Position numbers and translations under genes: made by a program
The notes under the pieces: model-generated
Databases searched by the model: none
Told to the model about the DNA's origin: nothing
What the model saw: the letters and a program-made list of their open reading frames with translations, nothing else
NCBI GenBank assembly: GCA_016858145.1
Contig: JAEHOE010000004.1
Coordinates: 992,001 to 1,056,000 of the forward strand
DNA: 64,000 nucleotides
Direction of reading: 5' to 3'
DNA from: Edaphochlamys debaryana
Taxonomy: Eukaryota > Chlorophyta > Chlorophyceae > Chlamydomonadales
Shown here: piece by piece, positions 44,401 through 52,154 of the stretch
Numbering within the stretch: the stretch's first letter is position 1
Layout of the letters: each line of letters starts with the position of its first letter

Positions 44401-47251
44401 ATGGCTCAGGCCCCGGGGCTGGCGGCGCTGTCGGGGCGGCTGGGGACGCCCGCGGGCTCGGAGGCGCAGTGGGGCAGCGGCGCGGGCAGCCCCGGTCTGT
44501 CGCAGTCCGTGGCGGCGGCCGTGGGGCCCACGTGGCGCAAGCTGCTCTTCTCCTGCGCCATGTTCCACGCAATACTGCAGGTGCGGCAGCCTAGGGATGG
44601 GCCTGTGCCGTGAACGGGCCTGCCCCTGCTGCTCGGGATCCCCCACGCCCGGACCTCAAACCCTGCCCTCGGCCTCTCCAGCCCCAAGCTACCCGAACCT
44701 CAACCCCTAGGGCGCGAGCTAAGGCCTCTGCTGCCACCCGTCTGTGCCCCTGCCCCTGCCCCTGCACCCAACCCCCGCCCACCCTCCCAGGAGCGGCGGC
44801 GCTTCGGGCCCCTGGGCTGGAACGTGCGCTACGAGTTCTCCGACGGCGACCTCTCCGTGGCCGTGCGCACGCTCCAGATGTTCCTGGTGGAGGGGCACGC
44901 GGCGGCGCAGGCGCAGGCGGCGGCGGCGGCGTTCGGGCCGCCGGGCATGGGCATGGGCGGGGGCGGGGGCGGGCGCAGCGGGGGCGGCGCGTCGGGGCTG
45001 CACTCCCACCCCCACTCGCTCTCGCACGTGCACGGCTCGAGCGGGGGCGTGGGGCCGCACCCGCACGCGGGCGGGCACGGGCACGGGCACGGCACCCCGC
45101 CGGGGTCGCAGGGCGGGCGCGGGCCGTCCGCCACCTCCCTGTCAGACTCAAGCGGCGGCTCGTTCGTACCGTGGGACGCGCTGCAGTACGTCACGGGCGA
45201 CATCGTGTACGGCGGCCGCGTCACGGACGAGAATGACCGGCGGCTGCTGGGCTGCCTGCTGCGGCGCTGCTACTGCCCCGAGGTCCTGGCAGAGGGCTAC
45301 GCCTTCACCCCCGGCACAGGCAGCTCGTACCGCCAGCCGCTCGACGGCGACGCCGCGTGGTACATGTCGTACTGCAAGTCACTGCCGTACGCTGACTCAC
45401 CCGAGGTGTTCGGGCTCAACGCCAACGCTGACGCCAGGCTGCAGCTGCAGGAGAGCCGCAGCCTGCTGGACACGATTGTGTCCATCCAGCCGCGCGTGGT
45501 GGCGGCGGCGGCAGCGGCAGCGGTGGACGGGGCGGGGCCCGAGGGCGGCGAGGGGCTGGGCCGGGCTCTGTCGGGCCCAGGGGCGATCAGCGGTGTGTCG
45601 CGTGCGGCCTCGGGGCTGCCGCCGGGCGCCTTCTCCTCCCCCAGCGCGGCCATGCCGCGAGCCTCGGCGGCGCTCATGGGGGCGGGAGCGGGGGCCGCCA
45701 GCTTCCGCGCTCGCCACACCGCCACCCCCGTCTCACACCTGGGCCCCGGGGCAGCGTCCGGCTCCTCCCTGTCCTCGGCCGCCGGCCTGGACGGACCCGG
45801 CGGCCGCCTGGGCGGCGGCGGCGGCAGCGGCGGCGGCGAGCGTAGCGCCGACGACGTGACGGCGGAGGTGGCGGAGGAGATCGCTGAGCTGCTGCCGCCG
45901 CCGCTGAGCCGCGAGGGCTGCGCTGCGTGCCCCGGCGGCGACCCCTTCGCGCCGCTTCCCTCGGGCCACGACAACTCCCTGGCCGTGCTGCTGGCCCAGG
46001 AGATGGAGCGGGCCAACGCGCTGCGGGGCGTGCTGGCCAAGAGCCTCACGGAGCTGGGCCGGGCGCTGCGGGGCCTGGCCGTCATGTCGGCCGAGCTGGA
46101 GGAGCAGGCCACGTGCCTGCTCAACAACCAGGTGCCTCCCGCCTGGAGCCGGGCGTCCTACCCCTCCACGAAGCCGCTCGCCTCCTGGGTGCGCGACTTC
46201 CGCGCGCGCGTGGAGCAGCTCGCCAACTGGCTGGGCCGCGGCCAGCCGCCGGCCTTCTGGCTGCCCGGGCTGTTCTTCCCGCAGGGCTTCGTCACGGCGG
46301 TGCTGCAGAACGCGGCCCGGCGCACGCGAGTGCCCATCGACCGCCTGGCGTTCGGGTTCCGGGTGCTGGGGCCGGACGAGGACGCGGCGCTCATGGGGGC
46401 CGTGGCGGCGGCGGCAGGCGGGGCGGTGGCGGCGGCCATTGCGGAGGCCAGCAGCCGGGACAGCAGCGCGCGGAGCGGCACGGCGGAGGGCGGGGCGGGG
46501 GCGGGGGCGCGGGGGGTGCACTCGGGCAGGCGGAGGCACGCGGGCCCGGGCGGCGCGGCGGAGGGCGGCGTGTTCGTGTACGGGCTGTACATGGAGGGAG
46601 CGCGGTGGGACGAGGCGGCAGGTGAGGGCGGGCTGGGAGGTGACACACGAGGGGGGTCGTCAAGCAAGTGCGAAGAAGAGGCCTATGTGCTGATCCCTCC
46701 CGCCGGGGCATGCGCTACCTCCCTGGCTCCTTGCCGCTCCCACAGTTTACGCCCTGCCCCTGACCTCATCCCCCTCTGCCACCCTGCGCCTGACACCCAT
46801 TCAACCAGGCACGCTGGGCGAGGCTCGGCCCGGAGAGGTGTTCAGCTCCCTGCCCGCCATCCACTTCCTGCCCCGCCCCATCGCACCCCACGACCGCACC
46901 TCCGCCACGAACCCCGGCCACGACCCCAGCCCCTCCGACCCCCCAGCAACCTCCGCCCCGCCCGCACCCGGCCCCGGCCCCTCCCGCCTCGGCCGCATCA
47001 GCCCCGCCGGAGACGCCCACGGTCCCGACGACCCCGCAGGGCCCCGGGCCGGGTCCGCGTCTGCTGGCGGCCCGGGTGCCGCGCTGTATGCGTGTCCGCT
47101 GTACAAGACGAGCGTGCGCGCGGGCGTGCTGTCCACCACGGGCCAGTCCAACAACTTCGTGCTGCATCTGGGCCTGGCCATCCCCGGCGCAACGCACCCG
47201 GACTTCTGGACCATGCAGGGGGTGGCGGCGCTGTGCGCACTGGACGACTGA
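14167..47251 (+). CDS. Axonemal dynein heavy chain (inner-arm, single-headed type)
   Basis: The ATG at 14167 ([14 protein letters not shown]) and the TGA at 47249-47251 bracket 82 exons whose phases all agree: 15,924 coding nt, 5,307 residues. Domain order: low-complexity N-terminus (about 1-245), tail and linker (to about 1800), AAA1 with P-loop GPAGTGKT (1845-1852) and Walker B ACFDEFN, AAA2 GPPGGGKT (2126-2133), AAA3 GPGGTGKS (2670-2677) with FVDDVN, AAA4 GVGGSGKQ (3030-3037), coiled-coil stalk and microtubule-binding tip (about 3266-3560), AAA5, AAA6, and a C-terminal region with CLQNCHLA (4282-4289) ending near CPLYKTS and [10 protein letters not shown]. This is a minus-end-directed flagellar motor; the ending is typical of DNAH1/3/6/7/12-type inner-arm chains. 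The usual length is about 4,000-4,500; the excess is Ala/Gly/Pro insertions. I cannot say which numbered algal DHC it is. Confidence 0.95.
17689..19152 (+). other. Dynein exon 9: 488-codon tail exon with poly-Ala insertions
   Basis: One uninterrupted phase-0 exon, about ten times the typical exon here. It starts [16 protein letters not shown] and ends [19 protein letters not shown]. Between these are long Ala/Gly/Pro runs (about 17760-18190 and 18520-18720). A conserved island lies between them, with [20 protein letters not shown] and a [14 protein letters not shown] segment that fits the dynein tail. The Ala tracts are GCN-codon runs and probably form disordered or helical spacers. Confidence 0.85.
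23572..23665. repeat. Tandem repeat in dynein intron (ACACC[C/T]TGCCCCTC plus C run)
   Basis: Three near-identical units of about 30 bp, consisting of a poly-C run then AACACC(C/T)TGCCCCTCA, directly before the acceptor at 23665. It extends the pyrimidine tract of intron 24. Confidence 0.8.
24386..24535 (+). repeat. Duplicated exon end plus donor, dynein intron 27
   Basis: The end of the exon at 24278-24415 (AAGGCCCGAGACCGGCCCAA then CGCGCTGCA) recurs about 115 bp downstream at 24501-24530 with two or three substitutions, followed by a mutated splice junction (CAC|GT instead of CAG|GT). Confidence 0.8.
27622..27840 (+). repeat. Duplicated exon end plus donor, dynein intron 37
   Basis: GGTGCTGTCCGTGGTGGcaCAGCAGGTG at the AAA1 exon end (27624-27652) recurs at about 27747-27777 as an imperfect copy that keeps CAG|GTGCGT. 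The period is about 124 bp, and the downstream intron sequence (CTCGTTG...CACAGCCG) is also shared. Confidence 0.82.
28089..28235 (+). repeat. Short duplicated exon end plus donor, dynein intron 38
   Basis: CCGGACAACCTGCAGGT at 28089-28105 recurs as GCGGACAACCTACAGGTGAG at 28217-28236, period about 128 bp. The second copy is a good GTGAGA donor inside the intron. Confidence 0.7.
28906..29130 (+). repeat. Tandem duplication of exon end and intron start, dynein intron 40
   Basis: The ATGCGGGAGTCCAACG..AAGGTGG exon end at 28923-28950 recurs at 29041-29068. The following intron sequence (GGAAGG..GTGTG.TTTGTGTGGAG.GCGTGCC) is also repeated, so the unit is about 118 bp and copied nearly whole. Confidence 0.88.
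29548..31970 (+). other. Dynein AAA2 and linker to AAA3
   Basis: Exons 29548-29676, 29847-30083, 30164-30371, 30795-30972 and 31286-31970. The P-loop GPPGGGKTC starts the exon at 29847, followed by a Gly/Ala-rich insertion, then [18 protein letters not shown], the Walker-B-like [17 protein letters not shown] and [15 protein letters not shown]. The 31286-31970 exon carries a Pro/Thr/Ser-rich insertion (about 31390-31540) and a Gly/Ala insertion (about 31770-31900) that inner-arm dyneins usually lack. The intron 30372-30794 holds the CCCCT array. Confidence 0.9.
30484..30780. repeat. (CCCCT)n microsatellite in dynein intron 44
   Basis: About 290 bp of almost perfect CCCCT pentamer repeats (with two single-base-deletion breaks near 30566 and 30750) directly before the acceptor at 30794. 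The complementary strand is (AGGGG)n, which could form G-quadruplexes. It acts as a greatly extended polypyrimidine tract. Confidence 0.97.
32117..34932 (+). other. Dynein AAA3 module
   Basis: Exons 32117-32286, 32507-32720, 32886-32951, 33119-33282, 33669-33883, 34138-34375, 34545-34666 and 34847-34932. P-loop [11 protein letters not shown], Walker [17 protein letters not shown], and the conserved [20 protein letters not shown] and [17 protein letters not shown]. The second P-loop residue (usually T, here G) is a mild variant; K and S of the loop are intact, so nucleotide binding is expected. Confidence 0.92.
33530..33660. repeat. CCCTCCCTCCTCCCATG minisatellite in dynein intron 50
   Basis: Four units of CCTCCCATGCCCTCCCT (17 bp) from 33530 grade into shorter CTCCCTCCCCC units up to the acceptor at 33668. 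It is a pyrimidine-only extension of the 3' splice region apart from the ATG core. Confidence 0.85.
35135..37212 (+). other. Dynein AAA4 module
   Basis: Exons 35135-35247, 35387-35468, 35674-35744, 35884-35944, 36095-36211, 36388-36561, 36761-36909 and 37140-37212. [17 protein letters not shown] is the AAA4 P-loop, followed by [20 protein letters not shown], the [12 protein letters not shown] loop, [20 protein letters not shown] and [19 protein letters not shown] leading into the stalk. The last exon ends CAG|GCGAGT, a GC donor. Confidence 0.92.
36540..36665 (+). repeat. Duplicated exon end plus donor, dynein intron 60
   Basis: GTTCAGCGAGTGGCCGCAGG at 36543-36562 recurs as GTTCAGCGAGTGGCGCAGGT at 36637-36656, with GTGGGG following both. 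The period is 94 bp; the copy has lost one base, so using its donor would shift the frame. Confidence 0.85.
37393..39795 (+). other. Dynein stalk coiled coil and microtubule-binding domain
   Basis: Exons 37393-37542, 37719-37817, 38021-38182, 38595-38744, 38982-39098, 39277-39408 and 39624-39795. The first two give heptad-rich CC1, the third [20 protein letters not shown], then [20 protein letters not shown] and [20 protein letters not shown] (microtubule-binding tip), then CC2 from [20 protein letters not shown]. This is the standard dynein stalk at near-standard length with no low-complexity insertions, unlike the flanking modules. The 37817 donor is GC rather than GT. Confidence 0.92.
38206..38237. 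repeat. (GGA)n microsatellite in dynein intron 65
   Basis: About nine consecutive GAG/GGA trinucleotide units just after the donor at 38183. Confidence 0.85.
39984..44580 (+). other. Dynein AAA5, AAA6 and proximal C-terminal region
   Basis: Exons 39984-40144, 40285-40368, 40542-40899, 41126-41274, 41478-41555, 41722-41860, 42068-42344, 42537-42873, 43045-43265, 43373-44034 and 44174-44580. Landmarks are [94 protein letters not shown] and [20 protein letters not shown] Gly/Ala insertion of about 60 residues interrupts the 40542-40899 exon at 40608-40785, and further Gly/Ser/Pro insertions lie at 42640-42770, 43740-43910 and 44235-44520. Confidence 0.9.
40888..40958 (+). repeat. Duplicated exon end plus donor, dynein intron 72
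   Basis: ACCTACACACTGGGTGCGTG at the exon end (40888-40907) recurs as ACCTAACACTGGGTGCGTG at about 40938-40956, period 50 bp. The copy retains the GTGCGT donor. Confidence 0.82.
44791..47251 (+). other. Dynein last two exons: distal C-terminal region
   Basis: Exon 81 (44791-46621, 610 codons) and exon 82 (46809-47251). Conserved islands [94 protein letters not shown], and YACPLYKTS ... [10 protein letters not shown] ... [10 protein letters not shown] at the end show a complete dynein C-terminus. They are separated by three low-complexity blocks (about 44890-45160, 45490-45890 and 46390-46560) and a Pro/Ser/Ala block in exon 82 (46880-47075). Confidence 0.9.
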
Positions 47252-50200
47252 GGGGGCGGAGGAGGGGGACGGGTAGGATGGGTGAAGTGGGAAATGGACG
47301 GAGGAGGGGATGAGCGGGGCGCGAGAACTGAGTGCACTGGTGTCCGGCGGTGAACCTTGGGCGTGAGCTGGGGGTTTCTTGAGTGGGATGGGACTGTATT
47401 GTGGGTAGAAAGCGTGAGTAGCGTAGGGAAAGCGGACACCACCAGAAGTTCATGCGAGGGCATGGATAGTTCGCGCGGCATGTGCCTTGCCTTGGGTCCC
47501 TGGACTAGACGCCGCGCTGCTCTTTCATGGTTGTAGCATAGGCATGCGCATGTGGGTCAGAGCTCACGGGTGGCAGAGCCGCTTCCATGGGCCATCGACG
47601 GAGCTGCAATCGCCGTCGAGGGGTGGTCATGTGGGTCAGTGCTGATGGGTAATGGGTGACAGCCGGCAGGCGCCTGGCAGGAGGGGCACAGGCGCTTCGG
47701 TAGTGAAGACTGAAGAGGAGGTTGCAACGAATGCTTGCTGCCGTCTCGTCCCATGTTCTTAGGTTGTGGACATTGCACCACCCACCCAAGTTTTGGCGCC
47801 AGACAGAGCCGGGGGCATGGGAACTCCTAGGGCTCTAGTGGAGACCGCGCATCGGATAGTAGTGCGGCACATTCCTCTCGGCAGGAAAACAGAGTGGGTC
47901 TACGGCATGGCCGGTGCAAGGCGAAAGAGGGAACAGCGAAAGCAGGGAGGGCCGGGGGAGCGACCAGACCTGCGCCTCCTGTGCCCCCGAAGCTCCATTT
48001 CAGGGTTCGAGGACTCATGCCCCGGGAGTCCTCCCCAGGCTGCTGAGCCCGAGACTCCGGTCACCAAGCTCCTGCCCCCGAGTCACCCCATGGCTCTGTC
48101 TCCGGGGGTCAAGGGACCGTGGCGGCCCCAAGCCGGGAGTCGCCTGGCGGGTTACGGCCTGGGAGGGTTGCGGCCGCAGTATGGTTCTGAATTCTGGGCC
48201 CGTTTGATTTACAGCCAGATTATCGAGCGCCTTGGCTCCGCATGGCCAGCACCACCGGAAGCCTGCGGACCCGATTCGGGGAATGACGTCGCCTGCGTCT
48301 GACCCGGGGCATGAAGCCGGCATGTCTCCAGGTACGCGGTCGCCAGGGCGGCGCATCAGCATCAGACGATGCAGACTGTGAGAACTTATGGCTAGCATCG
48401 TTTGGGCCGGTAACAGCGCGCAAACGGCAGAGTTTTTGCGCCGCAATCGGGGTGGTTGGAGCACGGGGACGCTCCTCAGCTGCCCTGCCTAGCACAAGGC
48501 GTCGCCGCAAGCACAATTCCGACTGTGTGGCATTCGCTGAATCTGCCACGCGCGTGCAATCAGACGCTCGGATTACGAGCGGGTCGTGTCCTGAGGCCTA
48601 GCTCTACCCCAAACTTCAACAGGAGTTGCGCTAGTAGCCTCGCTGTTGCCTACCTACTCAGGCCTTTCCACCACCCATCACAGCAGCCCTGCGATTTACC
48701 CGCGCACACCAACAACTTGCCCAACAAGACCAGCCGCTCCCGCTCACACAGGCGCACCTAGCGTGTCGCACCTAGCGTGCTGCCCTCAGCACAGCAGCAG
48801 CGCAGTGAGCGGCGCTGAAACCTCCTGGCATTACAGGCGAGAGGCGCGATGGCCGTCGTCGCCATCGTCATCACTTACATCGTAGCTGTTATGCTCCAGG
48901 TGCGCCTGCTTTGCGGGCAATGGCCGGACGTGTGCCGGCAGGGGCAGTGGCGAGCTTTTGGAGGGACATGCCCTGGATGCCTGACTCCAGTCTTGCGCGA
49001 CACCCCGCAGATCGCGTGTGCTATCTTCGTTATCCGTAAAGCCTTTGGCTCTGAACATCATGGCCCCTCGGAGACAAAGCGCGGAGACCTGGTCGCTCCC
49101 GCCTTGGCCGAGCGCATGCCATCCGCCGGGAGCCTGCCATCGCCACTCTCGCTCGTGACTGGTAAGCCAGTGGTGACCAAGCAAGTCTGAGGCGAGAGCT
49201 TGCGAGTCGTTTGTTCAACGCGCGGGCGCTTTACCGCCCATGTCCTTTCGCACCCGCTTTTCGCACCTACGTCACCTTCCACTGCCCGCCCGCCCCCGCA
49301 CCCGCATCCCCCCCCAGCCGCCTCCCGAGGCTGGCCCAGCGGCGAAGCACAGGCAACTCTCAGCGAGCGAGGGGCACCGAGGGACAGCGAGCCCCCATCG
49401 CCGCGGCGCGCGACTGCGGCGTACTGTTCGAACTACTCGCAGCAAACGCCCGCCTGGCTACCCAAGATGCCGTCTTCCTCGTCCTCCACCTCGACCCAGA
49501 GCTTCAGCAGGGTTGCATCCCTGTCATCTTGCTCCAAGATGTCTCGCGTGAGCATGAACCACTGATGCAGGAGCTCGTGTGGTTTAGTCCGCCAAGCGCC
49601 TCTACTGCACTAGGCTTGGTGGAGGCCTGCAACGTGTGCTACTTGGGGATCAGGGGGGCGGGGAAGTAGAGTGTCTTAGTCATAGTTTGTGTGCAGGGCG
49701 CCGTGCTGACGGCTAACAGTTTGCCGAAACTGCTGGTAGCTAGAGTTGCAGCTGCTACGTATTAACTACGTACTGATAGGATTGCGAAAAGAGGGCAACA
49801 TAACACCACAGCCCAGGCATACTTTGCAACAACAACAGGGTTCTGGCCTGGCGGGGCCTTGCGTGCAGGTCCAAGTCATTGTGTTACAGCACTCGTGCTC
49901 GAGCTTGTGATTGGGTTCGGCGAACGTTGGCGTGGGCTCCACTAATTGGGGTCCTCAACTTCTGTCTACGCGTGAGTTTCTGTGGTACTGGGCCGTGTAT
50001 TGCCATGCCGTGTTGCCATGTGTGGCGGCAAGTGGGGGGCGGGGAGAAGCGCAGGGGTGGAGGCCTCAGGCCTTGCTCGTTGTACTGCTGCATAGGATGA
50101 TAGCTTGGAGTCATAAGGGGAGATCCGCGTCGACCGTGTTACGATTGCACCGCCCTAATGGATTATCAAGGAAGGTGTTTGCCGGTTAGGCAGGAGGGAA

Positions 50201-52154
50201 GACCGATGTCATAGATGACGCAGGAAGAGTGATTTCATGCCCTTCCATAAGCCCCCTGCCGTGTTTTGGCCGAGTGGGGTCGGCTCTGCAGGCGGGCGAG
50301 GGCGTTCTCGGAGAGGCTTGCACGCTTGCGGGGCGGTGGGTGAGCAAGGAAGGTACACGTGACATGACGACGAGTCCAGCAAGATGTTGCTTGGCTTGAG
50401 CTGCTAGCTAGGCGCATGAATGTGCCACAGTGCCACTTTTCGGCTGCCTTTGGGGTTTGGGTGGGGATGGGGAAAGTAGCAGCCATGTCGTACTCCAATC
50501 CCATGCCTTCGGAGCGCCGGGGGCACCTTTGCTGGCCGCGCTCTTGAAGACATGGCATGGCTGTGCTTTCTGATAATAAGAAGAGCGGTGCATTTTGTTG
50601 AATCACCTGGGGTCATTATAGTACGCGCCCCCTACCTCTACCCGGCGCTTAGATCCTGTGCTTTTGAAGGGTTGAGTGAGGGGGTATGCGATGGTATGCG
50701 GGGACGAGGTTACGCCAAATGCAAGGCCAGCTGAGTGAGGGGGTACGGGGCTACCGTTTGCCGGGGTCGAGACTCAGGCTTCCTGCGCTGGGCGGTTGCG
50801 AGGAAGATCAAGGCTTGCCGCCGGTCATCATGGGCCGTTAAGTCGGGAACTTGTACCGACAGGTAGGGGTCAAGACAAAGTGCAAAGAGGAGTAGAGGAC
50901 ACGGGTGAGGTTTGGGTGTGCAAGCCCGCTCACCCCTTGGTTTGATGAGAAGATCAGCGTGCGCCCTGCGCTGGAACCCCAATGTAAAGTGACAGACTTG
51001 CGTGTGGGTAGCGATGAGGGACAATCCCTGGAAGTTGGAAGCACAACTCACGCACAGCCAGCGCACAGCATTGGCCTGGCACATTAGAGCAGCCATATGC
51101 ACGTTGTGACAGGCTGCGTGCGTCCTCCGTGCAGTGGGAGGGCATGCAAGCCCACTAACCACGGCTGCAGGATATACTCGGGCTCCCAACTCCGCGGGGC
51201 TGACGCTTACGGTCAGTGCCTCGTGGACAGAGCGCAGCGGTGCAGAAGACCAATCAAGCAGGCGCCCCTGGGTTTAGGCAATGTTCAGTTTACATAAGGG
51301 GACGGAGTGACCCTGCAGGACGGCTCACGAGGACGCAGGGTAGCCCCAGCCGCAGTAGCACAGCCTCTTAGCACACCAAGCAATAGAGGAAGCCGCTGCC
51401 AAACAGCAGCGCCGGCCTAACATCGGACCTTGATGCAATGCCACGCCCAGCCCACAGCCGAGCCCCCGCCCCAACTCCGTGTGCGGGACTGAAGCCTCTA
51501 TGAATGCCTGTGCTCCCACCAGACAGTTGAAGTAGTTGGCAAATGCGCCATATGTATAGACACACGTCACACCACACTCGACAGCCAGCTGCATGCGCGG
51601 TCCTTGAGGTAAGGAACCGCATCCTGCGCAACCCCTGTTGGCAGTGTCCAGATGGGGCGAAGAGATAGCACCCATGCAAACGCGCAGCATGGGACGCCCC
51701 GCCCCACATCATCGCACGGCCGCACGCACATCACTGCAGCGCACGGGACGACACAAGCCAGCAGCGGAAACCACAAATACAGACAGAAATCCGGGTGCGC
51801 GCGCCATCAAGCTCGCGTGCCGGTTAAACCCATCACCACTGGTATGCACCTCGGCGGGCGTAGTGTTGCAGGTGCCGTACGGTACGGAGAAACGGTGCAA
51901 GAAGCCATTCGGAGGGCTAAGCCCGAAAAGAAGAAAGCCTATGACAGCATGAGTCCGCTGACCGCAGAAGCGCGGGCGCATGCGAACGAGCCTTGAAGCA
52001 TCCTGCGGCCTTTAAATATCGATGACGATGATCAACCATTGCAAACACACCCTGCTCGTGAAAAGCGAACCGTATAGGGTGTCTGGGCCGACAACGACCT
52101 TGTTGCCTGGCCTCAAGGGGTGCAGGGAGCTGCCGCATGCTCCGCTCCAGGCGC
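47252..52154. other. 4.9-kb region with no supportable gene
   Basis: Lies between the 3' ends of the convergent dynein and pherophorin genes, so both 3' UTRs are here. GC content falls and codon bias disappears. Open frames exist on both strands (for example 47766-48302 plus, 49211-49669 plus, 50710-51189 minus), but none has a recognisable domain, splice pattern or third-position bias. Short direct repeats are present: CATGTGGGTCAG at about 47548 and 47627, and TGAGTGAGGGGGTA at about 50672 and 50733. A TTACA (TGTAA on the minus strand) at about 51290 could be a distant pherophorin polyadenylation signal. I see no transposase, rRNA or tRNA. Confidence 0.5.
49433..49555 (-). CDS. Possible small or terminal exon, acidic 40-residue peptide (hypothetical)
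   Basis: On the minus strand, ATG at 49555 to TAG at 49433-49435 reads MLTRDILEQDDRDATLLKLW then an acidic stretch and SQAGVCCE. The frame is open upstream to about 49600 (HELLHQWF precedes the ATG), where a TAG stop or possible acceptor lies. The amphipathic, charged composition is more protein-like than neighbouring open frames, so it may be the last exon of an unrecognised gene or a relic. There is no family match and no convincing upstream exon. Confidence 0.2.
   Translation of the reverse strand: MLTRDILEQDDRDATLLKLWVEVEDEEDGILGSQAGVCCE

Noticed and set aside
14167..47251. Possibility that the dynein region is two adjacent genes
   Set aside because: Splice phases agree through all exons, each dynein block occurs once and in order, and no internal start, stop or intergenic gap is seen.
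48849..49190. 113-codon plus-strand frame beginning MAVVAIVITYIVAVML (possible membrane peptide)
   Set aside because: Hydrophobic start only; the rest is unrecognisable, lacks codon bias and has antisense frames of similar length.
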